Made by a program: the position numbers and the translations under genes. A stretch of DNA of 64,000 nucleotides from Paenibacillus sp. JZ16 (GTDB lineage: Bacteria; Bacillota; Bacilli; Paenibacillales; Paenibacillaceae): NCBI RefSeq assembly GCF_015326965.1, contig NZ_CP017659.1:868001-932000 (forward strand), in the 5' to 3' direction. Positions 34,626 through 44,079 of this stretch are shown one piece after another. The notes beneath the pieces were generated by a model. That model was not told where the DNA came from, did not search any database, and saw only the letters and a list, made by a program, of their open reading frames with translations. The number at the start of each line of letters is the position of its first letter. The first letter of the stretch is position 1.

Positions 34626-36299
34626 CTATTTCATCGATTGATACCACTCGTTAACTTCTTTCGTGATTTCATCGCCGCCAAGCTTCTTCCACTCTTCAAC
34701 GAATGTATCGAATTCGTCTACGGATACTTGGTTCATTATGATTTTGATGAATATTTCATCACGTTTCTTCGTTAAAATTTCTTGACGGTCTGCCATCGTC
34801 GGCGTAGGTGCGCCGTAGAATTTGTTTTGCAGGTATTCTTTGTTTTGCTGGATTTTTGGGTTATGCGATACCGCTCCGTTCGGCCCCGAAATCAGCACTT
34901 CCCACCACATATTGATATCGCTACCATCGATAAATTTCATCGCACGTTCATAACGACCCTTCTGGTCTGCAGTTTGAAGAATGCTAGGATCTTTCGTTTC
35001 GATCGCTTTCGGCAGAATTTCGCCGTTGTTATCCATCTGTTTGCCTACGCGAAGCGGGTTCAGCAGCCAGTAGTTGTTGCCTTTTTCTTGTTTGTCTTTA
35101 CCATACAGATAGATTTTTTGCTCATCTGTCGGATTCATCGTATTATCAACAACGATCCATTGGTTCAGCAAACCGATTACGCCTTCCGGATGCTTGGCTT
35201 TTTTAGAGATCACATAGTACTCGTCAACGCCAAGGCCAATTTGATTCAATGTAGGTTTGTTATCGATTGAAGGGATAGGGAACACGCCCCATTCTTGAAC
35301 CACCTTGCCATCTTTCACAGCCCCTTGAACAAGCTGTGCCGGTGTCCAGGAAGCGCCAAATACCATGCCGATGCTGCCGTCGTAGATGAGCTCTGCGGCT
35401 TTTTCCGAATCTTTAACCGCAAACTCTGGATCGATCAACCCCTTTTTGAACATGTCTTGCAGCGCTGCAAGAGCTTGTTTCATTTCGGGCTGAATATCAC
35501 TGTTCATCAAACCGCCGTTTCCGTCTTCCATCCAAATGTTTTCATAAGCATGATAGCCGTTCAAGAACGCTCTCAGACCGGTAACGCCTGTTTCATTACT
35601 AAAAGGATTCTTGCTGACCGCAATACCGTAAGCTTGTTTTGTACCGCCAGGATTCTTCGCTTTGAACGCTTCGGCAATTTCAATGAAATCCTCCATTGTT
35701 TTTGGCTCCGGCAAGCCAAGTTCTTTCAGCCAGTCGGTACGAACGAACAAGAATTGATAGTTGAACGGGTTGTAGGAGCTTGGAATCCCCATCATTTTCC
35801 CGTCAATCATCGCTGTTTTCATTTGCATGCCGCCGTCCATGGTCAGAAACTTTTTTGTCTCTTCCGTAGCATGCTGATCATAAATCTCTGTCAAATCCAT
35901 AATCATATCCGCCTCCGTTAGCTCTTTAAGCTGTGCAGCGTTTACAAGCAAGAAATCCGGAAGATCGTTGGATGCGATCGCAATTTTTACTCTCTCTTTA
36001 AATTGGCTTACATCTGCAATCCACTTGTTTGTAATTTTGACACCGATATCTTTTTCATAAGCGTCATAAACGGAGTTTTTGTCGAAGTCTTCACCTTCGT
36101 CAAATTTCAAGTAAGGATCGCTTGGCGAAACCGTTGAAACCTCAATAATATCCTTGCTGTTTCCAGTGCCTGTCGTCTGGATCGGCTCCTTGGAATTTCC
36201 AGGTGGTTGGTTTGGCTCAGACGACGTTTTGAAGCCGCAGCCTGTAATCGCCAATGCAAGCGTCAAGGAGATCATGACAAGTGCTTTTTTGCTCTTCAA
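34626..36299 (-). CDS. Sugar ABC transporter substrate-binding lipoprotein (L3)
   Basis: A 557-residue solute-binding protein. MKSKKALVMISLTLALAITG precedes the lipobox cysteine (AITGC). Internal features include FVRTDWLKELGLPEPKTMED and the C-terminal KLGGDEITKEVNEWYQSMK, shared with the L1 protein. The start is a TTG at 36299 with GGAGGGG 7 bases upstream. First gene of L3; a strong attenuator separates it from LplB. The substrate is unknown. Confidence 0.92.
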   Translation of the reverse strand: MKSKKALVMISLTLALAITGCGFKTSSEPNQPPGNSKEPIQTTGTGNSKDIIEVSTVSPSDPYLKFDEGEDFDKNSVYDAYEKDIGVKITNKWIADVSQFKERVKIAIASNDLPDFLLVNAAQLKELTEADMIMDLTEIYDQHATEETKKFLTMDGGMQMKTAMIDGKMMGIPSSYNPFNYQFLFVRTDWLKELGLPEPKTMEDFIEIAEAFKAKNPGGTKQAYGIAVSKNPFSNETGVTGLRAFLNGYHAYENIWMEDGNGGLMNSDIQPEMKQALAALQDMFKKGLIDPEFAVKDSEKAAELIYDGSIGMVFGASWTPAQLVQGAVKDGKVVQEWGVFPIPSIDNKPTLNQIGLGVDEYYVISKKAKHPEGVIGLLNQWIVVDNTMNPTDEQKIYLYGKDKQEKGNNYWLLNPLRVGKQMDNNGEILPKAIETKDPSILQTADQKGRYERAMKFIDGSDINMWWEVLISGPNGAVSHNPKIQQNKEYLQNKFYGAPTPTMADRQEILTKKRDEIFIKIIMNQVSVDEFDTFVEEWKKLGGDEITKEVNEWYQSMK

Positions 36300-36608
36300 A
36301 TTTACCCCTCCGTGTATATTTCGTTTAGTTTTTGCTGCAAATTGTACTGCAGTCTTTCATATTTCCAGTATAGAAAGAAGCTCCCCGCTGTTCTATATAC
36401 TAGTCTTTACTTTCGTATACACCTCTTGACACCAGGCAAAAAGTAAATAATTACCGTGAAATTGACGTATGCAGCGGTGGCGTTATTTTTCATTTAGAAA
36501 CACCTCAAAATGTATGTATGAAAGTAAATAACAGTATCTGGTCGAAGGCATCCCTTGTCTATATACTTAGCATATAAATTCATGATTGACTGGAGGCATT
36601 GGATCATA
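36300..36608. promoter_or_regulatory. Divergent promoter region of L3 and the AraC gene
   Basis: About 310 AT-rich bases. On the minus strand TATACT near 36370 could be the -10 box of the lipoprotein operon, without a good -35, as expected if the YesN-type regulator activates it. No CcpA site or riboswitch is seen. Confidence 0.4.
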
Positions 36609-37469
36609 ATGAAACTTCATATTGCTTATGACCATCCCATTCCTATCAATGCTTTCGAATGGACCCCTTCCACGTATCGGCAGCCGCCTCATATGCACGC
36701 GAGTCTGGAGATCGGCCTCTGTTTAACAGGCAAAGGCTATTTTTTCTTTGGCAACAAACAATATGCAGCGAATCCTGGCGACCTATTCCTGGTCAATAAT
36801 GAAGAACGGCATATTGCCCAATCTGCCCCAGACGACCCGAGCCGCTATCTTTTTGTTAACTTTGATCCCGCGCTGCTGCTAGCAGAGGAGCCCGGTCTGC
36901 TGCTGCCGTTTTCCTATCGTTCCACTCATTTTTGCAATCATATTTTGGGCGGCTCGCCGCTCGCCAAACAGCTTACGCCTTGGGTGCTGGCTATAGCGGA
37001 AGAGCTGCGGGAGAGGTCCCCAGGTTATTTAGCAATGGCCAAAAGCGCGCTCATTCAGCTGTGCGGCCGTCTTCTTCGACATTACGACGGTTTGCTAACC
37101 GATAAAGAGCGTCATCATATGGTACACTCCGTTCGCCAGGCGCAATCACTGGCCGCTTTGGTCGAGCATCGTTACCGCGAGCCGGTTAGCTTAGGGGAAT
37201 TGGCTGATGAACTTGGTTTAAGCATCTCGCGCGTGAGTCGGGCGTTTCTGGAAACGACCGGTTATCGTTTCTCGGAATATGTTTCCTTGCTGCGTGTCCA
37301 GGCTGCCAAGCGTGAATTGGCAGGTACGGACAAAGCTGTTGCTGATATTGCATTCGAATGCGGTTTTCAAAGCTTGCCTACCTTTTACCGCGTTTTTAAA
37401 GAGACTGTCGGTCTGTCTCCGGTCCGTTATCGGCAATCTATAGGGGTTACGAAAATGATCAAAAAATGA
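36609..37469 (+). CDS. AraC family regulator with cupin sensor
   Basis: A 286-residue regulator. The N-terminal cupin domain is seen in PPHMHASLEIGLCLTGKGYF then FFGNKQYAANPGDLFLVNNE, with histidines that often line a sugar-binding pocket. The C-terminal helix-turn-helices are VSLGELADELGLSISRVSRA and KAVADIAFECGFQSLPTFYR, ending GLSPVRYRQSIG. The ATG at 36609 lies 12 bases after GGAGG. It diverges from the L3 lipoprotein operon and sits 95 bases before an ADP-ribosylglycohydrolase gene on the same strand, which it probably controls. Confidence 0.88.
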   Translation: MKLHIAYDHPIPINAFEWTPSTYRQPPHMHASLEIGLCLTGKGYFFFGNKQYAANPGDLFLVNNEERHIAQSAPDDPSRYLFVNFDPALLLAEEPGLLLPFSYRSTHFCNHILGGSPLAKQLTPWVLAIAEELRERSPGYLAMAKSALIQLCGRLLRHYDGLLTDKERHHMVHSVRQAQSLAALVEHRYREPVSLGELADELGLSISRVSRAFLETTGYRFSEYVSLLRVQAAKRELAGTDKAVADIAFECGFQSLPTFYRVFKETVGLSPVRYRQSIGVTKMIKK

Positions 37470-37564
37470 GAATAACGCGTTCATGATTTGAGAAGCCATT
37501 GTCGTCATGACTGGTTATAATCAAGGCATATTTAGATTACATGGATTTCAGGAGGGCAACCGTG

Positions 37565-38947
37565 ATGACGAAATGGATTGGACTGAGGGAAATAGTTCGA
37601 GACGAAATAAAACAGCGTGGAGAAGAAGGCTGTTATGTTGAGGGGGTGACCGAAGGTCTCGAAGCAGCCAGCACCGACGATGCAAAGTTAATGGAAGTAT
37701 ACCAGGCTTTAATGGCACTTGAACCACGTGCCGATTTCAAGTATATCGAGCCGTCGGAATTGGAAGCCATTCGCGCCGAACGTCCGGATGGACCGAGAAT
37801 CCTGCCCGGAAACGGGGATGAACTCAAATGGCAGGATAAATTTCATGGTGCGTGGCTTGGCCGTTCGGCTGGTTGTGCGCTCGGAAAACCTCTCGAAGCT
37901 CCTTCCTTCATGCAAGGCTCCGGCGGAAGGCCCGGCTGGCACAATATCAAGTTGTGGTTCGAAGGCGCAGGGCAATGGCCGATTTGCCACTATACACCGG
38001 GGGATTCAACTGCAGAAGCCGAGTACGGTATCGAGATCGCAAGGTGGAGCAGCTTGGCCAGCTGCCGGGATAACATTCGCTTTATGGAAACAGACGATGA
38101 TATTCGTTATACCGTTCTTGGCCTGCTCATGCTTGAGGAGCGAGGACTTGATTTCAACTCCTGGGATGTGGGCAAGCTGTGGCATCGTCATTTGTCCTTC
38201 GGGCAGGTATTCACGGCTGAAGCGCAGTCCTATCTTAATTTCGCTCGTGTCACTTCACATATTAGCGGCGATCAGCCAGATGACTGGGAGAAACATATCC
38301 ATTGGGGTCGTTCTTATTTGAATCCTTACCGCGAATGGATCGGCGCCCAAATCCGTGTGGACGGATATGCATACGGTGCTGCCGGCCAGCCCCAGCTTGC
38401 TGCTGAGCTTGCTTGGCGGGACGCTTCCTTCTCTCATGTGAAGAATGGTATTTACGGCGCCATGTTTTGCTCGGCTATGATTGCCGCCGCATTCGTTGAA
38501 CGTGATATGAAGCGAATTGTTGAGATCGGATTGAGTGAAATTCCGAAACACAGCCGCCTTGCAGAAGATATCGCATTAGCGGTCAACATTGCTGAGGAAA
38601 CGGAAGACACATTAGATTTAGTGAGTAAAATATGGGAAGCATTTAAGCATTATCACCCTGTTCATACCAATAATAATGCTGCCTTATGCGCGGCTGCGCT
38701 CATTCATTCCGGAGGCGATTTTGAAAAAGGCATTACGACAGCCGTACTTGGAGGCTGGGACACCGATTGCAATGGCGCCACCGTCGGTTCCATTCTTGGC
38801 GCATCGCTTGGAGCGGCAGCACTTCCTGCGAAGTGGATCTCTCCGCTAAACGATACGTTGTATGCCGATGTCAGTGGCTTCCACCCCATTGCCATCTCCG
38901 AATGTGCGCAAAGAAGCTATCGCGTCTTCCGAAAATTGCAGCATTAA
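37565..38947 (+). CDS. ADP-ribosylglycohydrolase family protein
   Basis: A 460-residue protein of the ADP-ribosyl-hydrolase (DraG/ARH) family. After an N-terminal extension of about 90 residues comes FHGAWLGRSAGCALGKPLEA, the first family motif. METDDDIRYT (near residue 180) and GGWDTDCNGATVGSILGASL (near 395) hold the aspartates that bind the two magnesium ions. The known reaction is removal of ADP-ribose from arginine or related N-glycosides; in sugar loci the family may cleave other N-ribosides or N-glycosides. The ATG at 37565 has AGGAGGG 8 bases upstream. Its partner is the AraC gene before it. Confidence 0.88.
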   Translation: MTKWIGLREIVRDEIKQRGEEGCYVEGVTEGLEAASTDDAKLMEVYQALMALEPRADFKYIEPSELEAIRAERPDGPRILPGNGDELKWQDKFHGAWLGRSAGCALGKPLEAPSFMQGSGGRPGWHNIKLWFEGAGQWPICHYTPGDSTAEAEYGIEIARWSSLASCRDNIRFMETDDDIRYTVLGLLMLEERGLDFNSWDVGKLWHRHLSFGQVFTAEAQSYLNFARVTSHISGDQPDDWEKHIHWGRSYLNPYREWIGAQIRVDGYAYGAAGQPQLAAELAWRDASFSHVKNGIYGAMFCSAMIAAAFVERDMKRIVEIGLSEIPKHSRLAEDIALAVNIAEETEDTLDLVSKIWEAFKHYHPVHTNNNAALCAAALIHSGGDFEKGITTAVLGGWDTDCNGATVGSILGASLGAAALPAKWISPLNDTLYADVSGFHPIAISECAQRSYRVFRKLQH

Positions 38948-39030
38948 AATGATTAAGGATGAATCCAGTTGGAGGGGCGGCTAGCTCCCTTCCTCTCCGT
39001 CGAGTAGCCAGATGGAGTTTCACTTTTAGA

Positions 39031-39053
39031 ATCTCACGGAACCTTACGTGAGC
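39031..39053 (+). terminator. Short stem-loop after the ADP-ribosylglycohydrolase gene
   Basis: CTCACG pairs with CGTGAG across GAACCTTA. No T-run follows, so terminator function is uncertain. Nothing else is seen in 38948-39164. Confidence 0.3.
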
Positions 39054-39164
39054 CTCTCAACTCTTTTACATATCGACCATTTGATTAGTCTTCGGTTCAG
39101 ACAGTCAAGGGTTTACTTTGGGATTATGGATCAATAGTTTCCCGTTAACCTAGTGACCAACTGA

Positions 39165-39728
39165 CTAGAACTTCATTCGATATACCCCAGCCTCACCGAG
39201 AAAATCTTCTCGGGTCAATTCTTTTTCCCCAAGCAATATCCGATAATTCGTTATCGTGCCATCATGTGAAATCATGATTACTTTTTTATAGCTTTCCCCG
39301 ATCCAATCTAATAACCGCTTAGCATACCCTTCAAAAGTATCTTGTTCGATCCTATTAATCCCTTCTTTCCAGCAATCCAAATTGAAATCAAGAATTTTAG
39401 TATCTCCATATAGATTTGTGATTTCAGTTTTAGAAAGGATGTGATCACAAGCTAAAAAAGGAAGTTCGAGGTTCTGAGGAAACATTCTCGGACCAACCAA
39501 TGGAGAAATAATGAAGTCCATATCATTTTTTATAATAGTTGCCGTCTCAATTGTACGTTTAGTTGGACTTACAAGAACTAAATCATCAGGATCAATTATT
39601 ATTTCATTTCGTAGCTGCATTACTTGAAATTTTCCGTATTCTGTAAGACTAGGATGCAGAGTATTTAACCGATTTGGATAATCGTTGAGATGTTCTCCAT
39701 GACCATGGCGAATAAATATGAATTCCAT
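39165..39728 (-). CDS. Histidine phosphatase (phosphoglycerate mutase-like) family protein
   Basis: A 187-residue member of the histidine phosphatase superfamily. The phospho-accepting motif is IFIRHGHGEH (RHG at residues 7-9), SPTKRTIETA provides the arginine of the pocket, and VIMISHDGTI near residue 160 holds the second catalytic histidine. Such enzymes remove phosphate from small molecules or proteins; the substrate is not clear. The ATG at 39728 has GGGAGG 6 bases upstream. It is AT-rich compared with the sugar loci. Single-gene unit. Confidence 0.85.
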   Translation of the reverse strand: MEFIFIRHGHGEHLNDYPNRLNTLHPSLTEYGKFQVMQLRNEIIIDPDDLVLVSPTKRTIETATIIKNDMDFIISPLVGPRMFPQNLELPFLACDHILSKTEITNLYGDTKILDFNLDCWKEGINRIEQDTFEGYAKRLLDWIGESYKKVIMISHDGTITNYRILLGEKELTREDFLGEAGVYRMKF

Positions 39729-39757
39729 GTCCACCCTCCCTTATCTCATTCCCCTAT

Positions 39758-39935
39758 TCGGCGTGATCCCATGAAGCGACTGAAATGCCCACGCGAATGA
39801 AACCGAAGACTCGTAGCCGTATTTATGGCGATATCGACACTCTAATCGCTTCGTTATTTTGCAATTCGAGCGCGGCAAGAGTAAGTTTTCTACGCATTCC
39901 TCCTCTCGACAAAAGTATACAATCCCGTCAATAGT
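39758..39935 (-). pseudogene. Remnant of a third AraC/effector-binding paralogue
   Basis: This 180-base intergenic stretch matches 58488-58625 and then 58795-58830, within and before the AraC gene at 57876-58790, at roughly 90 percent by eye. It keeps the codons for the second helix-turn-helix (SPVSFARAFQS-like) and the region around the ribosome-binding site, but the N-terminal codons between them are deleted and small indels break the frame. It is all that is left of a copy of this gene family. Confidence 0.8.
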
Positions 39936-40174
39936 TGCGTCTTCTTTTCTTGAGCACCTAGATTATGGCGTTCTCCGACCAGGCTGACTGTCTGTTTAAT
40001 TTTAGCTTGGACCTGTTATCCATACAACTCTGGTAGTTTCGAGGTTCCAAAAACTGTTATGCATAAAGAGTGACAGGCATCCCAAAGCACGACACGGTCA
40101 AACATAGCAATTACGATCAAAAAACTCCTGATAAATTTTGCTATAATGACGTTAACCACTTAAGGGGGAGCAAG

Positions 40175-41023
40175 ATGGAATCCTATGATACTAGTATCTT
40201 AAAGGTAACTGAATATATCGAACGTCGAATAAATCAAAAGATAACATTGGAAGAACTTTCGCGTGAGGCAGCATTTTCAAAGTATCATTTCATGCGAATT
40301 TTTAAAGCCTTAACTAAGGAAACACTTAATGAATACGTTAGGAAGCGACGGCTGACATTGGCTGCGAAAGAATTGATAGAAAGTGATACATCTCTTATTC
40401 AAATAGCACTCAAGTATGGCTACGCCTCGCAAGAAGCATTCAGTCGAACTTTTTCATCTTACATGGGAACTTCGCCATTAAGTTATCGAAAAAAAGGTGC
40501 ACATCATTATAACTTATATAAGGATGTTTTATCCGAGGAAATTTTACGGACAAGGAAGCACCCTGTTCGTCATGAAACATGCATAATCGAAATCTCAGGA
40601 TTTTATATTGGAGGTATTGTTTTAGAAAAGAATGTCAATAACCACACCATATCAAAGCATTGGAATCAGTTTTATGATGAATTAATCAAGCTTTCTATCG
40701 ACCCCCATACAAAAAAATGCTTTGGTTATGAATCTTTGGATCAAGATAACGAGCCTTACTATATTGCGGCGGTTGAAGTAGAAAGTTTAGAAGAATTGCC
40801 TAAAAGCTGGATAGGGAAATACATACCGCCGCATAAGTATGCAGCAATTCCATTGGATAATGTAATTGAAAATATTCCATTTGCTATGGAAGAAATCTAT
40901 CGAAATGAGTTACCTGCACTTCATGTTAAACCAGCGCTAAATTTCAGCCTGGAGTATTATGATGAAGATTTTACAGCCAATGAACCAACACACATGCTTC
41001 AATATTTAATACCCATCGAATAG
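40175..41023 (+). CDS. AraC family regulator with GyrI-like effector-binding domain
   Basis: A 282-residue regulator with the DNA-binding part first: ITLEELSREAAFSKYHFMRI and SLIQIALKYGYASQEAFSRT (residues about 20-100), ending GTSPLSYRKKG. The rest (from about 130) is a GyrI-like/AraC effector-binding domain that usually binds a hydrophobic or cationic small molecule. AAGGGGGAG precedes the ATG at 40175; the frame is open 35 codons further without support. It lies 12 bases before a BtrH-like gene, so the two form an operon. AT-rich. Confidence 0.88.
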   Translation: MESYDTSILKVTEYIERRINQKITLEELSREAAFSKYHFMRIFKALTKETLNEYVRKRRLTLAAKELIESDTSLIQIALKYGYASQEAFSRTFSSYMGTSPLSYRKKGAHHYNLYKDVLSEEILRTRKHPVRHETCIIEISGFYIGGIVLEKNVNNHTISKHWNQFYDELIKLSIDPHTKKCFGYESLDQDNEPYYIAAVEVESLEELPKSWIGKYIPPHKYAAIPLDNVIENIPFAMEEIYRNELPALHVKPALNFSLEYYDEDFTANEPTHMLQYLIPIE

Positions 41024-41035
41024 GAGGAGATTGTA

Positions 41036-41974
41036 TTGTATATTGGAAACGGAGCTTATTGTTATGCGAATTCGGCAAGTATGTTAATGAAAAGCGTTGG
41101 GGAGGATGTTCGTCCTTCATTGCTTGAGGTTCTATCAGGAGTTGGTCTAGGGGTAACGATGTATGGTAATGGAAATCTATTTTTACATAACAATACGGCA
41201 GATCCAGATGTTGCAATATCTAAAGCCATGGAGATTGCTGGATTTGCTTTCACAGAAGTATTTTCCAAAGCGGATGCTGAATGTCCAATTGATGAGATGA
41301 AAAAGCTTTTAGAAAAGTCACCTGCTATGCTTGGACCAATTGATATGGGATATTTAACCTATTCGCCAAATCATCAATTTCAACAAGGTGCTGACCATTA
41401 TGTATTAGCTTATCGCATGGATGACAAGTATGTTTACGTTCAAGATCCAGCAAACTTCCCGTATGTGCGACTACCTATTGAAATGCTCAAGAAGGCATGG
41501 AAAGCTGAGAATATTGCATATGGTCGAGGCAGATATCAATACTGGCACTCCATTAGAAGAGTAAGTAATCCTTCCATGGATGAGATTTATGATGCTTCCA
41601 TTCGTTTTTTCCAAAATATTTATGAAAATACAGGAGAAATCGGAAAACAAATTGGAGCAAAAACTGGAAAGGCAGCAATTGAAGTCTTCGTTGAAAAATT
41701 ACGCAGCAATGAAATCTCTGATGATGCAGTTGGCAACCTTAAATTTTTCGTTTTCCAACTGGGAGCAAAGCGTGCCAATGATTTTGCTAATTATTTTGAG
41801 AACCGAAACGAAACTCTATCTCAACTAAAAAGACAACAAGCCGAACTCCTTGGATTATGTCATTCGCTAACCATGGAAGGCGATTGGAAAGAGCTTGCTT
41901 CTGTGCTTGAGAAGTTCGGAATATTGGAAGAAGCTTTTGAAGGAGAAATTCGTGGATTACATGTATATTCCTGA
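41036..41974 (+). CDS. BtrH N-terminal domain-like protein
   Basis: A 312-residue protein that begins MYIGNGAYCYANSASMLMKS, the start pattern of the BtrH_N family, in which a cysteine near the N-terminus and a later histidine and aspartate (GADHYVLAYRMDDKYVYVQD) form a papain-like arrangement. BtrH in butirosin synthesis transfers a side chain as an acyltransferase; most relatives are unstudied. A helical C-terminal half (about 180-312) follows. The start is a TTG at 41036 with GGAGGA 8 bases upstream. It shares an operon with an effector-binding AraC regulator, which may sense its substrate or product. Confidence 0.78.
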   Translation: MYIGNGAYCYANSASMLMKSVGEDVRPSLLEVLSGVGLGVTMYGNGNLFLHNNTADPDVAISKAMEIAGFAFTEVFSKADAECPIDEMKKLLEKSPAMLGPIDMGYLTYSPNHQFQQGADHYVLAYRMDDKYVYVQDPANFPYVRLPIEMLKKAWKAENIAYGRGRYQYWHSIRRVSNPSMDEIYDASIRFFQNIYENTGEIGKQIGAKTGKAAIEVFVEKLRSNEISDDAVGNLKFFVFQLGAKRANDFANYFENRNETLSQLKRQQAELLGLCHSLTMEGDWKELASVLEKFGILEEAFEGEIRGLHVYS

Positions 41975-41978
41975 TTAA

Positions 41979-42014
41979 AAAACATCCGCCTAATTTTAAT
42001 TAGGCGGATGTTTT
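41979..42014. terminator. Strong bidirectional terminator
   Basis: AAAACATCCGCCTAAT pairs perfectly with ATTAGGCGGATGTTTT, with A- and T-runs on both sides. It separates the BtrH-like gene (plus) from the quinone oxidoreductase gene (minus). Confidence 0.9.
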
Positions 42015-42065
42015 CGTCTAAAATCTAAGATTGTTATTGTTTGGATCATTTGGAAATAGGAATCG

Positions 42066-43040
42066 TTATGGATTCACTCTCAGACAAATTTTCCCCAAAT
42101 AATGATTTTGGAGAGCCTCATGAGCCTTATTGGCGTCCTTCAGATCAAAAATATGACTGATATGAACGGTTAACCTATACTGTGAAATATGACGTTGAAG
42201 TCGGGCTATAATCTCGGGCTCGGGTTCGCCGTTATATCCTGTAGCCTTGATTCCTACGGGTATCCGTAAATCTGGTTGTATCCCGTGAGGGTATACGAGT
42301 CGTCCATCTTTACGGAGACAGTTGACAGCAGCATTAGCCGCATCTCCCCCTGCGGTAATTATGGCTGCATCGAATCCAGACGGCGCAAATTTCCTTGCCA
42401 TCGAAGAGATATCCTTATCTTTGCCGTTTACAGTAGCATCACAGCCAAGTTTCTTCATTATGGCAACTCCGTCTTCACCTGAAGCAATCGCAAATACACG
42501 GGCTCCCATTCCCTTCGCCAACTGCACGGCGATATGTCCAACCCCGCCGCTGGCTCCAAAAATCAGAATAGACTCCCCTTGTCGAAGTTGCAGTACACCC
42601 TCCAGCCCGCGCAATGCGGTAATTCCGACTCCAGAAATAACCGCCGCCTCCTGCATGGTTAATCCATCCGGAATTCGGGAGACATACTTGGCATTGATGG
42701 CCGCATATTCCGCATAGAAGCCGCCATTAGGATTCAGAAAGGCTGGTGCATAGACCTGATCTCCCAAATCTACATTAGACACCTTCTCACCCCGCGCAAT
42801 CACGATTCCTGAACCTTCCGAACCGAGAATATAAGGGAATTCTGGATTCATGTTTAACATTTCTGCATATCCGCCTTGTCGTTCGAATGCATCCCACTCT
42901 CCAACACCCGCATAGGCAACTTCAATCAATACATCTTCGGGGCCGATTTCAGGCACACCAATCTCCCGATGTATCAGTTCTTCTGGACCGCCAAACCGAT
43001 CAAGCACTGCAGCCCTCATAGTATTTGGATGTTTAGTCAT
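42066..43040 (-). CDS. Zinc-type alcohol dehydrogenase-like / NADPH:quinone oxidoreductase
   Basis: A 324-residue medium-chain dehydrogenase/reductase. The N-terminal GroES-like part (MRAAVLDRFGGPEELIHREI) is followed by the Rossmann part with ILIFGASGGVGHIAVQLAKG, the NADPH-binding turn of the quinone oxidoreductase group. Zinc ligands of true alcohol dehydrogenases are not visible, so a zinc-free quinone or enone reductase is more likely. The ATG at 43040 has GGAGGGG about 5 bases upstream; the frame is open 21 codons further. Single-gene unit. Confidence 0.88.
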   Translation of the reverse strand: MTKHPNTMRAAVLDRFGGPEELIHREIGVPEIGPEDVLIEVAYAGVGEWDAFERQGGYAEMLNMNPEFPYILGSEGSGIVIARGEKVSNVDLGDQVYAPAFLNPNGGFYAEYAAINAKYVSRIPDGLTMQEAAVISGVGITALRGLEGVLQLRQGESILIFGASGGVGHIAVQLAKGMGARVFAIASGEDGVAIMKKLGCDATVNGKDKDISSMARKFAPSGFDAAIITAGGDAANAAVNCLRKDGRLVYPHGIQPDLRIPVGIKATGYNGEPEPEIIARLQRHISQYRLTVHISHIFDLKDANKAHEALQNHYLGKICLRVNP

Positions 43041-43237
43041 GGTTACCCCTCCAATAAACAAGTCTCTCCTTGCTAAGACCAACTTATCATATACACATGT
43101 CAATAGTTGGCATGTTTATATCGATGGATCTTTGTATCCAAGGCTAAACAACCGATGTTGGAACTTAACATCTATTTTAATGCATACTATTTTGGAACTT
43201 CTTGAGCCTAGATCGCACACCAGCCTCCGCTATTTGG

Positions 43238-43945
43238 CTAACAAATGCAGGTCTTTTTCTTGCTTCCGATTCGGCCCATCGCCTCGATTTTGCCGATATA
43301 TTCCGTTGCAAGCGGCACTTTGCATGCCGTATTGCCGACATCCACATGCACTTTGCCGACCACCTCCGCGACTGCCTTCGCTTCCTCCGTTAATGGCTCA
43401 ACGTATGCACCGACCGAAATAACGAAATTATTCATAACATAGCGGACCCAGTTGCGCTCGTCGTGGATGGTGTCGCGCACTCTTGTCAAATAACTGCGTA
43501 ATTCCTCCATGTCGAGTGCTTCATCTGGCGCAACCGATACATAATTGGCATATGTACTCCATCCGCTTACGGCGACCAGTTCCTCCGGCGAATCAATCCA
43601 CTCCACCGCCAGGTCATGCGCGTGCGGACTTTCCGCGGCTACTCTCGCTACCGTATACTCGGCAGGCGAATGCCAATTGGCTCCTGCCACCCAATGCTGC
43701 AACTGTTCTTTGGTGATGGTCTTCGGATTGATGCTAAGCCCCGCCAGGTACATCGCATCGTAGTTACCGGATTCATAGAGCTGCAGAGCGAGAGCTTGGT
43801 TTTTTTTCACATGCTTAACGAGCTTCTTCATGTCCCCGATTTTAACGCCGAAGAACGGCTCTTTCGCACCATGGCGAATATAAGTGCTTCTCGTCTGCTC
43901 ACTGCCCATGCCAGCCAATGCCTGCATGATTTCTTCATAAGTCAC
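43238..43945 (-). CDS. DNA alkylation repair protein, AlkD-like
   Basis: A 235-residue all-helical HEAT-like repeat protein. It reads MTYEEIMQALAGMGSEQTRS then YIRHGAKEPFFGVKIGDMKK, characteristic of AlkD-related proteins, and later WVAGANWHSPAEYTVARVAA and ERNWVRYVMNNFVISVGAYV. AlkD removes cationic 3- and 7-methyl bases from DNA without flipping them out. The family also has members without proven glycosylase activity. AGGTG lies 5 bases upstream of the start. Confidence 0.8.
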   Translation of the reverse strand: MTYEEIMQALAGMGSEQTRSTYIRHGAKEPFFGVKIGDMKKLVKHVKKNQALALQLYESGNYDAMYLAGLSINPKTITKEQLQHWVAGANWHSPAEYTVARVAAESPHAHDLAVEWIDSPEELVAVSGWSTYANYVSVAPDEALDMEELRSYLTRVRDTIHDERNWVRYVMNNFVISVGAYVEPLTEEAKAVAEVVGKVHVDVGNTACKVPLATEYIGKIEAMGRIGSKKKTCIC

Positions 43946-44079
43946 CTATTAATCACGCTCCTAAACATATATTTAGCCGTCCAATTTAGTTATCGTGTGC
44001 ATAGGATTAGCATACTTACTATATGGTCGTCATGCAATCACAATTGCCTCCCCCCTCGAGGTCAAAAGCCGCTTGTTAT

